Positions 9,403-17,329 of a stretch of DNA of 64,000 nt are shown piece after piece; the stretch's first letter is position 1, and every line of letters starts with the position of its first letter. Position numbers and translations under genes: made by a program. A model generated the notes under the pieces. It was not told the origin of the DNA and did not search any database. It saw nothing but the letters and a program-made list of their open reading frames with translations. Source of the DNA: Cyclobacteriaceae bacterium (GTDB lineage: Bacteria; Bacteroidota; Bacteroidia; Cytophagales; Cyclobacteriaceae); the NCBI GenBank assembly GCA_022841475.1, contig JALHRJ010000017.1, positions 1 to 64,000 on the forward strand, written 5' to 3'.

Positions 9403-10188
9403 TCATTTGGTGAGAAGCTCAATTAATTTTTCTGGCTCGTTGGTGGTAATCATTTGAATGTTTTGAGCAACGAGCCAGCGCATGGTTTCTTCATCGTTTA
9501 CCGTCCACGTATTAGTCGTAAGGTTAAGCGTGTGAGCATCGGACAACCATGCTTGGTTTCGCTTCAGAACGCTGAAATGATAATCAAATCCATTCAATCC
9601 GGAAGTAGCCAGTTGCTCAGGCGTTTTATCGCCATTCAAATATTGTACGTGAGCATATGGAGCTAACTTTTTTACTTGCAGACACACATCGAAATCAAAA
9701 GCAATGTAATCGGTAAGGTCGGCAACACCGGTTTTGTTTACCATGTCAATACATATTTTGGTGAGTGCGAGCGAGCGTTCTTTGCTGATGCTGGAGGATT
9801 TTATTTCGAGAATGAGCCGGGTTTTGTTTTGTGATTTTCCGGCCAGCAGGTATTCTTCTAGTGTTGGCAAAGATTCACCATTGGCAAGTTTTATTTTAAT
9901 AAGCTCGGCTGCATGGGTTTTTTCTATATGAATACCTTGGATGGAGTGGTCGTGCAACACAAATGGTACCGAGTCGGCACTCATGTGCACATCAAACTCA
10001 CTTCCATAACAACCCAAGCGTATAGCGTGTTGAAGTGCAGCAATGGAATTTTCCGGAGCATTGGTGTTTTTCCAGGCACCACGATGAGCGATTACGTAAG
10101 TGGTAATTTTATTTTGACTCACTGACTCAAAGATTATTGAACTGAATATGAAAAAAAGGGCAATTAATTTTAATGAGGCAATACTCAT
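9403..10188 (-). CDS. Glycerophosphodiester phosphodiesterase family protein
   Basis: This 261-aa protein starts at ATG 10188, which opens a hydrophobic signal (MSIASLKLIALFFIFSSIIF). The GDPD TIM-barrel motifs are present: HRGAWKNTNAPENS (His-Arg and Glu-Asn), then GSEFDVHMSAD (metal-binding Glu and Asp) and VLHDHSI (catalytic His), with LILEIKSSS further on. It would hydrolyse glycerophosphodiesters to glycerol-3-phosphate and an alcohol, probably in the periplasm. It lies 13 bp after the RlmL-like methyltransferase stop, so the two are likely cotranscribed, with no evident functional link. Confidence 0.9.
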   Translation of the reverse strand: MSIASLKLIALFFIFSSIIFESVSQNKITTYVIAHRGAWKNTNAPENSIAALQHAIRLGCYGSEFDVHMSADSVPFVLHDHSIQGIHIEKTHAAELIKIKLANGESLPTLEEYLLAGKSQNKTRLILEIKSSSISKERSLALTKICIDMVNKTGVADLTDYIAFDFDVCLQVKKLAPYAHVQYLNGDKTPEQLATSGLNGFDYHFSVLKRNQAWLSDAHTLNLTTNTWTVNDEETMRWLVAQNIQMITTNEPEKLIELLTK

Positions 10189-10201
10189 TGATCTTCGAAT
10201 T

Positions 10202-11386
10202 TTATTGTTGACTCTCCGCGGGTTTAGGCGCTCTTCGGCTTCCACCATACAATTCATACTCCAACAAACGACAATCAATTATACTTGTATAGAATTCAAT
10301 TCTGCGACTTGCTTTCAACCCGATCTTTTTAGCCAGATCAAGATTGCCGGTGAAAATGTAACCCAGATAGCCCTGGCATTTCTTTTTCATAAAATCACCC
10401 AGCCGGGCATAGGTTTCTTCCAGCGCGCTCACTTCTCCTAATCGTTCGCCATATTCCGGATTGAAATAAATTACTCCAGGTGTTGCGGGAATAGCCGTTA
10501 GTTCAAAATCACATTGTTGAAATTCAATTAATTGTTCTACACCCGCTATGCCCGCATTTATTTTTGAAATGTTAATGGCATCTTCGCTGATATCGCTTGC
10601 GAGAATCCTCAAACCAGGAACTTCCTTAATCTGATCTTGTAACGTTTTATTTTCTGACTCATACACATTCGCATCATAACCTTTTACATGCATAAACGAA
10701 TAATTCTTGCGAAATAAACCTGGCCTTCGGTTAGTAGCTATCAAAGCGGCTTCAATCGCCACCGTAGCGGAGCCACACATAGGATTGACGAAAGGTGATT
10801 TACGATCCCACTTGGTTGCCAGCACGGTAGCGGCTGCAAGCGACTCCAACATGGGAGCCTTGCCGGGAATTTTTCGGTAGCCGTGTTTGGCCAGCGTTTC
10901 TCCGGAGGTATCCAGAAAAATTTCAGCACGCTCATCTTTCCAATACAAATGAAACACAGCCCCCTTCAGTTCCGATCCTGAATCAGGTCTTCGCGTGGTT
11001 TCTCTTCGCATTCTGTCCGCAATGGCATCTTTCACTTTTACGTTCACAAACATTTCGTTGTTTACCGTAAAGTGCGTGGCATTGCTGGTTATTGACAAAT
11101 AGCCATCGGGTTCCAACAGGGCTTCCCATGGATAACGAACCAAATTATCATATAAAGAATCAGGTCCATCGCACGTGAATTCTTTTAACGAATAGAGGAC
11201 CTGACTGGCACAGCGAAGATTAAGATTCAGTTTGATGCAATCATTGACTGAGCCGCTTAACTCAACACCTGTAATAAAAGTACGCACAGGTTTAAAGCCA
11301 AGCTCTACAACTTCCTGTTCGAGAAAGGGCGCTAATCGTTTGCTACAGGTTACAATAATTCGGGCCGGAGTTGTGAATATAGACAT
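10202..11386 (-). CDS. THUMP-domain class I SAM-dependent RNA methyltransferase (RlmL N-half-like)
   Basis: This 394-aa protein has an N-terminal ferredoxin-like/THUMP region (about 1-160) and a Rossmann methyltransferase (about 165-380) with motif I-like NPMCGSATVAIEAAL, LASDISEDAI and motif IV NPEYGERLG. It corresponds to the family of RlmL/YpsC 23S rRNA guanine-N2 methyltransferases, without the RlmK half found in E. coli. Motif IV is usually (N/D)PP(Y/F); here the second Pro is Glu, a substitution worth checking against close relatives. It is probably transcribed with GDPD downstream and possibly with proC upstream. Confidence 0.88.
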   Translation of the reverse strand: MSIFTTPARIIVTCSKRLAPFLEQEVVELGFKPVRTFITGVELSGSVNDCIKLNLNLRCASQVLYSLKEFTCDGPDSLYDNLVRYPWEALLEPDGYLSITSNATHFTVNNEMFVNVKVKDAIADRMRRETTRRPDSGSELKGAVFHLYWKDERAEIFLDTSGETLAKHGYRKIPGKAPMLESLAAATVLATKWDRKSPFVNPMCGSATVAIEAALIATNRRPGLFRKNYSFMHVKGYDANVYESENKTLQDQIKEVPGLRILASDISEDAINISKINAGIAGVEQLIEFQQCDFELTAIPATPGVIYFNPEYGERLGEVSALEETYARLGDFMKKKCQGYLGYIFTGNLDLAKKIGLKASRRIEFYTSIIDCRLLEYELYGGSRRAPKPAESQQ

Positions 11387-11422
11387 GCCGCAATATACTA
11401 CTCCGCTAAGTACTTTTTCTGC

Positions 11423-11452
11423 AGTTGTTCTACATCTTTATGTAGAACAACT
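11423..11452. other. Perfect hairpin between proC and the methyltransferase gene
   Basis: A 12-bp perfect inverted repeat (AGTTGTTCTACA at 11423-11434 with TGTAGAACAACT at 11441-11452) and a 6-nt loop, in the 75-bp gap between two minus-strand genes. There is no T-run on the minus strand, so it is not a classical terminator. It may be an mRNA-processing or stabilising hairpin. Confidence 0.5.
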
Positions 11453-11461
11453 TGTGCATGG

Positions 11462-12259
11462 TTAAGAAACAATCTTATTATACGAAGCTCCAATTCCTCT
11501 TATCAACGAAGAACTAAACCCGCGATGTTCCATTTCATTGAGCCCAACGATGGTGCAACCCTTTGGCGTTGTCACTTTGTCAATCTCTTCTTCCGGATGG
11601 CGATTGCCTTTCAGTAATAGTTCAGCCGCGCCTTTTACAGTTTGTGCGGCAATAAGATTAGCTGTTTTAGCATCAAAGCCAATCTCAATTCCACCTTGTG
11701 TGGCGGCCCGAATGAATCGTAGTGCATAGGCAATACCGCAAGCCCCTAATACGGTAGCGGCATCCATCAGTTTTTCATCAATTGAAATGGTTAGTCCAAG
11801 TTGATTGAATAAATCGGTTACGTACCCAATCTGCGAATCGGTAGCACGGGTTTGACAAAGACACGTCACCGATTCTTGAATAGCAATGGCCGTATTGGGC
11901 ATAGCTCGAAACATAGGAACGCCATGATCAATGATAGCTGTTAAGTCTTTCAGAAAAATTCCCGTGACAACACTGATCAGAATATGCTTTTTCGGATCAA
12001 ATGATTTTTTCAATCCTTCTAATACCTCTTTAACATTGTAAGGCTTTAGCGCGACAATAATCACTTCACTATTATCAATAGCTGATTGATTGTTATCGGT
12101 AATGGTTACACCCTGGTCTTTTAATGATTGCAAGCGGGATACTGTTCTTCGGGTGACCGTTATTTGCTGGGGAGTTGCAAAGCCGCTCTTTAACAACCCC
12201 TCTGCCATAGCAGCGCCTAAATTACCTCCGCCAATGATGGCGATTTTCTTTGTGTTCAT
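11462..12259 (-). CDS. proC: Pyrroline-5-carboxylate reductase (ProC)
   Basis: Last step of proline synthesis: NAD(P)H reduction of 1-pyrroline-5-carboxylate in the cytoplasm. It has 265 aa, the normal size. The N-terminal Rossmann fold carries IIGGGNLGAAMAEGL; VALKPYNV and MFRAMPNTA are family hallmarks; the C-terminal helical dimerisation domain ends with TTPKGCTIVGLNEME (the usual TSPGGTT region) and HRGF. It is divergent from gdhA, with 129 bp between starts. The two share glutamate metabolism: GDH makes glutamate, the proline precursor. Confidence 0.95.
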   Translation of the reverse strand: MNTKKIAIIGGGNLGAAMAEGLLKSGFATPQQITVTRRTVSRLQSLKDQGVTITDNNQSAIDNSEVIIVALKPYNVKEVLEGLKKSFDPKKHILISVVTGIFLKDLTAIIDHGVPMFRAMPNTAIAIQESVTCLCQTRATDSQIGYVTDLFNQLGLTISIDEKLMDAATVLGACGIAYALRFIRAATQGGIEIGFDAKTANLIAAQTVKGAAELLLKGNRHPEEEIDKVTTPKGCTIVGLNEMEHRGFSSSLIRGIGASYNKIVS

Positions 12260-12388
12260 GATAAGTTGAAATTATTTGAGGCACTCAAGGTACTGAGTAT
12301 TTATGGTAAAGTTAACATCGGGTTCAAATGATCAATATTTGATTGTATTAAATCGATCTCTAAATTGTAGTCGCAAAACCGATAGCCC

Positions 12389-13741
12389 ATGACATCGCAA
12401 GAGATTATCGCGCTCGTAAAACAACGCAATCCTAATGAGCCAGAATTTTTACAAGCCGCAGAGGAAGTAATTCTTTCGGTTTGGCCTGTGCTGGAACGCA
12501 ATCCTGAATTTGTAAAGCTTCGTTTGCTTGAACGCATGCTTGAACCCGAGCGCATGATTACATTTCGGGTAACGTGGTTGGATGATAAGAACAATGTGCA
12601 AGTGAACCGCGGCTACCGTGTGCAAATGAGTAGCGCCATTGGTCCGTATAAAGGCGGATTACGTTTTCACCCTTCTGTGAATCCCAGTGTCCTGAAGTTT
12701 TTAGCTTTTGAACAAATTTTTAAAAATGCTTTAACCGGTATTCCGATGGGAGGTGGCAAAGGCGGCAGTGATTTTGATCCCAAAGGAAAGTCGGATGCGG
12801 AGGTGATGAAATTCTGCCAGGCGTTTATGGGCGAGTTGGCCCGACATATCAACCATAGATTAGATGTGCCCGCAGGCGATATTGGTGTGGGCGGTCGTGA
12901 GATTGGTTATTTGTTTGGAGCTTATAAAAAAATCAAGAATGAGTTTACCGGAGTTCTCACGGGCAAAGGAATTGGTTGGGGCGGAAGTTTAATCCGCACC
13001 GAAGCCACCGGTTATGGCCTCATTTATTTTGCTGAGCATATGTTGCAGGAGAAGAAAGATTCAATCAAAGGAAAAACGTGTCTTGTTTCAGGTTCAGGAA
13101 ATGTGGCGCAGTATGCGATAGAAAAAATAATTCACCTTGGCGGGAAAGTTGTGACGGCTTCAGATTCAAATGGATTTATCTATGATGCTGCTGGGATAAC
13201 ACAAGAAAAGTTAGAATTTTTGAAAGATTTAAAAAACAATCGCAGAGGCCGGATAAAAGAGTATGCAGACACTTTTAAGTGCGAGTATCAAACGCTGGAT
13301 GCAAACCAGAATCAAAACCCAATTTGGAATATTAAGGCTGATTGTGCATTTCCATGCGCGACACAAAATGAAGTACATGAAAAGGATGCACGTAATCTGA
13401 TAAAGAATGGTGTAAAGTTATTGGCGGAGGGCGCTAACATGCCTACCACCATTGATGCGATTAATATTCTGATTGAAAATGGCGTGATGTATGCACCCGG
13501 TAAGGCTTCCAATGCCGGTGGGGTTGCTACCTCTGGTTTAGAGATGACTCAAAACTACATGGGTTCGAGTTGGACAAGTGAAGAAGTTGATGCGAAACTG
13601 CATGTAATTATGAAGGACATTCATCAAGCCTGCCTGGATGCTGCGAAGGTGTATGGAAAACCAGGTAACTATCTGGTAGGTGCAAACATTGCTGGATTTC
13701 TAAAGGTAGCTAAGGCAATGCAGGCACAGGGAGTTATTTGA
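12389..13741 (+). CDS. gdhA: NADP-specific glutamate dehydrogenase
   Basis: It catalyses reversible reductive amination of 2-oxoglutarate with ammonium to glutamate. It has 450 aa, close to the 447-aa E. coli enzyme of the hexameric type. Visible: GPYKGGLRFHPSV, then MGGGKGGSDFDPKGKS with the catalytic Lys, VPAGDIGVGGREIGY, the nucleotide-binding Rossmann VSGSGNVAQYA, and AEGANMPTT. Cytoplasmic. A degenerate −7 box (TAAATTGT) occurs about 30 bp upstream, but no strong promoter call is made. No downstream gene is on the same strand. Confidence 0.96.
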   Translation: MTSQEIIALVKQRNPNEPEFLQAAEEVILSVWPVLERNPEFVKLRLLERMLEPERMITFRVTWLDDKNNVQVNRGYRVQMSSAIGPYKGGLRFHPSVNPSVLKFLAFEQIFKNALTGIPMGGGKGGSDFDPKGKSDAEVMKFCQAFMGELARHINHRLDVPAGDIGVGGREIGYLFGAYKKIKNEFTGVLTGKGIGWGGSLIRTEATGYGLIYFAEHMLQEKKDSIKGKTCLVSGSGNVAQYAIEKIIHLGGKVVTASDSNGFIYDAAGITQEKLEFLKDLKNNRRGRIKEYADTFKCEYQTLDANQNQNPIWNIKADCAFPCATQNEVHEKDARNLIKNGVKLLAEGANMPTTIDAINILIENGVMYAPGKASNAGGVATSGLEMTQNYMGSSWTSEEVDAKLHVIMKDIHQACLDAAKVYGKPGNYLVGANIAGFLKVAKAMQAQGVI

Positions 13742-13846
13742 TTTTAACGGTCGACATTTTTAATGGATACAATCGTTTTCCTATTAGAAAATAATTATGT
13801 CAAACGCTCTGCTGATTTCACCAACTTTATCATGCAGGTTTAATGT

Positions 13847-14338
13847 CTAAGTAGTAACACGGGAACTCTTAAAAGAAGCATTCCACGTAAGTGAATCTTC
13901 TACCTGCGAAATGATTCGTGAAGAACCCTCTATTACAATTTCATTTCCCCACGTTACGGTAACGGTTTCTACACCACCCCAATAGTTGAACAGCTTATAA
14001 AACCAGCTGGTAGCTACATAGCGCGTTGTATTTTCGGCAGTTTGGTCAGCACTCGTTCCCTGACTCAAAATGTTTTTGTTGAGCTTGTCTTCGAAGGATT
14101 CAATATTCTGATAGTCGTTAACGTACAAACAAATCTTTCGGGAGGTATAAGTAAAAACAGAGGCGAGCAAGATAGGTTGCATCAATCCTAAAACCCAGTT
14201 GTATTGAGACCCAAATAATGATTGATCACTGAATGCATTGAGCAAAACCATGAATCCGTTTAAAATGAGGAATAGAATCAGGGCTGAACGGATAAACAGT
14301 TTACCATCCCAGGAAGAGATTTCTTTACGGATGCGCAT
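13847..14338 (-). CDS. Hypothetical membrane protein with two TM segments
   Basis: This 163-aa protein has a cytoplasmic N-terminus, two predicted TM helices (about 17-37 ALILFLILNGFMVLLNAF and 46-66 WVLGLMQPILLASVF), a linker and a C-terminal beta-rich domain ending ...WNASFKSSRVTT. I do not recognise the family. It is encoded downstream of the broken membrane gene at 14455-15885 on the same strand, with a 116-bp gap, so a functional link is possible but unproven. Confidence 0.7.
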   Translation of the reverse strand: MRIRKEISSWDGKLFIRSALILFLILNGFMVLLNAFSDQSLFGSQYNWVLGLMQPILLASVFTYTSRKICLYVNDYQNIESFEDKLNKNILSQGTSADQTAENTTRYVATSWFYKLFNYWGGVETVTVTWGNEIVIEGSSRIISQVEDSLTWNASFKSSRVTT

Positions 14339-14454
14339 ACATTTTTAGTTTCCTTACAATATTAAACTTAAGTTATAAAATTTACAGCTGATTTGAAATA
14401 CTCAGTATCCGATTGATTACCTATGTGTTCTCAGCACTGCCTTCGAAAAAGTAT

Positions 14455-15486
14455 TTATCTCTTCTGTGCCTGCTTTAAATAGGTGCGTTCTTTTTCATTT
14501 GCAAAGTAAAAATATAGAGGGTATATGCTTGATAGTGTATCATGCAATGCGCGATCTTCCCAATACGTTTTCGCGAAATCATATTCTTTAGAGAACTGCT
14601 CACGCGCAAACTTCTTTCTAAGTTGAAGAATCGAAAGTCGTATTTGGTCTATAATAAAAACAAAATTCTGATAAGTCGACTCATCACCGCTTTCAATATC
14701 AATTGAATAATTTCCACTATTCGCCTTAACAAAATCCACTAGAAATCCATGCAAGTTAATCTTTGAAATCAGTGAATTGGCAACAAAAAATTGATCCTTG
14801 GTAATCTTAATGGTTAAGATTTTTGTCTGCTCTCGTTCTTTAAGAAATTCAGCATATGAGGGATGCCAATAACTCGTATCTTTTGTAAATTCAAAAAAGG
14901 TTGGCCAATTATTTACTCTTAACCCTTCGCATTTCGAGGTCATAAAATATAAGTGACGAACATTATTCTCCCTCAAAATATCAATTATGCTTATCATTGA
15001 GTTAATTTTAATGTTCTTATCAGCTTTTATGCAGATTGTAAATTGATCTGCCTCAAATTCATGCAAATATTTTTTTGATTCCTGTATCCATAGCGACAGA
15101 TTATCTTTCGTTAGTGGATTAATTACATCATTTGCTATAACTATTGTAGAATCGATTTTTCCTGTTTTAGGATACCCAATATAGAGATCTTGTGCAAGCA
15201 GCCTTCTTTCTAATGCTGTTGAGGTTTCGGCATGAGGCAAATCAATTGAATAATTATAACCAACAGTATGCTTACGCACTGCGTGATTAAAGGAATTATG
15301 ATCAAAGAAGGGGATTGCTGCCAGTAGGCCGGTAAAAATTGTAATACCAAATGCAGCTATCATCATGTGTTTTAGACTATTTCTCAAGTAGAGTCTAATT
15401 TTAATCCACTGATTGAAAAACAGCACGATTAATATCAGAGGAAACAAAAACCAGTATTCCTTATATAGGTTTAATTCCTTGTTCAA
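14455..15486 (-). CDS. Membrane-anchored protein, 3' part of a frame interrupted by TAA
   Basis: Annotated from TTG 15486 this would be 343 aa. It begins with TM segments (WFLFPLILIVLFFNQWI, MMIAAFGITIFTGLLAAIPFF), then a long extracytoplasmic part. The frame is open upstream of the TTG back to a TAA at 15592-15594, and those 35 codons encode another TM-like stretch (SVYLLTKLGLFYGILCW), so the TTG is probably not a real start. The soluble part contains two similar segments (about 115-185 and 235-310) whose pattern recalls ExbD/TolR periplasmic domains. That resemblance is weak. Possibly a pseudogene fragment; see the 15592-15885 entry. Confidence 0.55.
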   Translation of the reverse strand: MNKELNLYKEYWFLFPLILIVLFFNQWIKIRLYLRNSLKHMMIAAFGITIFTGLLAAIPFFDHNSFNHAVRKHTVGYNYSIDLPHAETSTALERRLLAQDLYIGYPKTGKIDSTIVIANDVINPLTKDNLSLWIQESKKYLHEFEADQFTICIKADKNIKINSMISIIDILRENNVRHLYFMTSKCEGLRVNNWPTFFEFTKDTSYWHPSYAEFLKEREQTKILTIKITKDQFFVANSLISKINLHGFLVDFVKANSGNYSIDIESGDESTYQNFVFIIDQIRLSILQLRKKFAREQFSKEYDFAKTYWEDRALHDTLSSIYPLYFYFANEKERTYLKQAQKR

Positions 15487-15591
15487 CTCAGCCGACCAAC
15501 AAAGAATCCCATAGAATAATCCAAGTTTGGTAAGAAGATAAACGGAGTACCATTGAAGTCCGCTAAAATCATTTGTTATGGAATACCTGAC

Positions 15592-15885
15592 TTATCCACG
15601 TAATCGAAATTGTGTCATGAGCAATGAATCTGCTGCGTATGATAGACCTGTAAGAATAGCCAAACCCGCAAAAAAGAAATTGTAAAAATAATTTTCGGAA
15701 TCAGACAAAATCATCATGTCGCCATATTCATCTATTGTCTGGTATCGCAACATCTCACGCCAGTAAATAAGGAAGAGGTATAGACTAAGCGAGTAGCCCA
15801 CTACAATAAATGTGGCCAACCAAAGTCGTTTTTTCTCAAAAAAGATTTTGGTCCGGTTTTCTGAAAAGGCGCCTCTTTTAATCAT
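15592..15885 (-). CDS. Membrane protein fragment, 5' part of a frame interrupted by TAA
   Basis: A 97-aa ORF from ATG 15885 with two TM segments (LWLATFIVVGYSLSLYLFLIYW near 22-43 in shortened form, and YNFFFAGLAILTGLSYA near 68-86). It ends at TAA 15592-15594. The same frame then continues open for 35 codons into the 343-aa ORF downstream. Together they would make a ~475-residue protein with about five or six TM segments at the N-terminus. Either the TAA is a nonsense mutation (pseudogene) or two proteins are made. The family is not recognised. Confidence 0.5.
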   Translation of the reverse strand: MIKRGAFSENRTKIFFEKKRLWLATFIVVGYSLSLYLFLIYWREMLRYQTIDEYGDMMILSDSENYFYNFFFAGLAILTGLSYAADSLLMTQFRLRG

Positions 15886-15959
15886 GCCTTCTTAATACCC
15901 AAGTGCTGGTAACTGTAAGTCTTAGTTTGGTTAAATTAATACTTATTTTCGCCCCGCCC

Positions 15960-17297
15960 ATGGAACTACGTTTAAACACCAGCTACAGACAAATCTTGTT
16001 CATGGCATTGCCCATTTCACTGGCTATGCTGGTGCCTCAGTTCAACTTCATTACCAATAATATTTTTTTGGGAATGTTGGGTGAGCAGGAATTGGCGAGC
16101 GCGGGGATTACCGGTGTGTACTACTTGATATTTGCGGTAATCGGCAACGGACTTAACAATGGCTTACAGGCATTGATTGCCCGCAGGGCCGGACAAAACC
16201 TTCCCCAAGAAATTGGTCGGTTATTTTTTAATGGTGTGTGGGTAGCATTGGCGATTGCGGCATTGGGAATTGGAGCTACCTATTTATTCGCTCCCATAGT
16301 ACTGCGTACGTTTATTCACGACCCCTTAATTGCCGATCAGGTAATTGAATTTTTGTTGATCCGGATCTGGGGGTTGCCCTTTCTTTATTTGTATGTGATG
16401 CGCAACGCCTTGTTGGTGGGCACCAATCAAACCCGGTTTTTAGTGTGGGGCACACTGGCGGAAGCACTCGTAAATATTGTGTTGGATTATGGAATGATCT
16501 TCGGACACTTCGGGTTGCCAGCGATTGGTTTTAATGGAGCAGCCTACGCTTCTATTATCGCGGAGGCATCGGGCTTGTTTGTGATTTATGCCGTAATTCA
16601 TTTCAAAGGCATTCATAAATCATTTGCATTTTTTGAACAGACTAAAATAGATTTTTCGATTATCAAATTAATACTCACCATGTCGGCACCACTCATTGTG
16701 CAGTTTGCCATCAGCATCATGAGTTGGGAATATTTTTACATACTAATTGAACATCATGGTCCACGCGCGTTAGCGATCTCCAATACCATGCGCAACATCT
16801 TTGGCTTATTTGGGATTTTTTGCTGGGCCTTTGCATCAACCACCAACACCATGGTAAGCAACATCATTGGTCAGGGACGGCAGGAAGAGGTCATGCCTTT
16901 GATAAGAAGAGTAGTAAAAATGAGCCTGGGCATTTCCCTTTTCATTTTTTTGATTTTGAATCTTGTGCCAGAATTCTTCTTATCCTTTTATAGTCAGGGG
17001 GATGAATTTATTGCAGAGGCTGTACCTATTGTCCGCATTGTGTCTGTGGCTTTGCTGATGATGTCGGTGGGTACAATCTGGCTCAACGCGGTAACGGGCA
17101 CTGGAAACACGCGTGTCAACCTGTTGATAGAATTTATTACGATTGTCATTTATTGCATATATGTTTTTCTCGTGTTAGAGTACTGGAACTTATCGATCAG
17201 TTGGGGTTGGGGTAGCGAATGGGTATATTGGCTCAGTATGTTCACGATGGCATTTTTCTATATGCGGTCTGGGAAGTGGAAAGGGAAGAAGATTTGA
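15960..17297 (+). CDS. MATE family efflux transporter
   Basis: This 445-aa inner-membrane protein from ATG 15960 has twelve hydrophobic segments in two halves, the layout of MATE cation-coupled drug/sodium antiporters. It starts MELRLNTSYRQILFMALPIS; family features include FITNNIFLG, the pseudo-repeat GLPAIGFNGAAYASIIAE and NTMVSNIIGQGR. An upstream frame adds 19 residues without support. A near-consensus −7 box (TATTTTCG, one mismatch) ends 9 nt before the ATG. Only 32 bp separate it from the P-type ATPase, so they likely form an operon. Substrate unknown. Confidence 0.92.
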   Translation: MELRLNTSYRQILFMALPISLAMLVPQFNFITNNIFLGMLGEQELASAGITGVYYLIFAVIGNGLNNGLQALIARRAGQNLPQEIGRLFFNGVWVALAIAALGIGATYLFAPIVLRTFIHDPLIADQVIEFLLIRIWGLPFLYLYVMRNALLVGTNQTRFLVWGTLAEALVNIVLDYGMIFGHFGLPAIGFNGAAYASIIAEASGLFVIYAVIHFKGIHKSFAFFEQTKIDFSIIKLILTMSAPLIVQFAISIMSWEYFYILIEHHGPRALAISNTMRNIFGLFGIFCWAFASTTNTMVSNIIGQGRQEEVMPLIRRVVKMSLGISLFIFLILNLVPEFFLSFYSQGDEFIAEAVPIVRIVSVALLMMSVGTIWLNAVTGTGNTRVNLLIEFITIVIYCIYVFLVLEYWNLSISWGWGSEWVYWLSMFTMAFFYMRSGKWKGKKI

Positions 17298-17329
17298 GTT
17301 GAAAGTCGAAATGTTTGAGAAATATTGAG

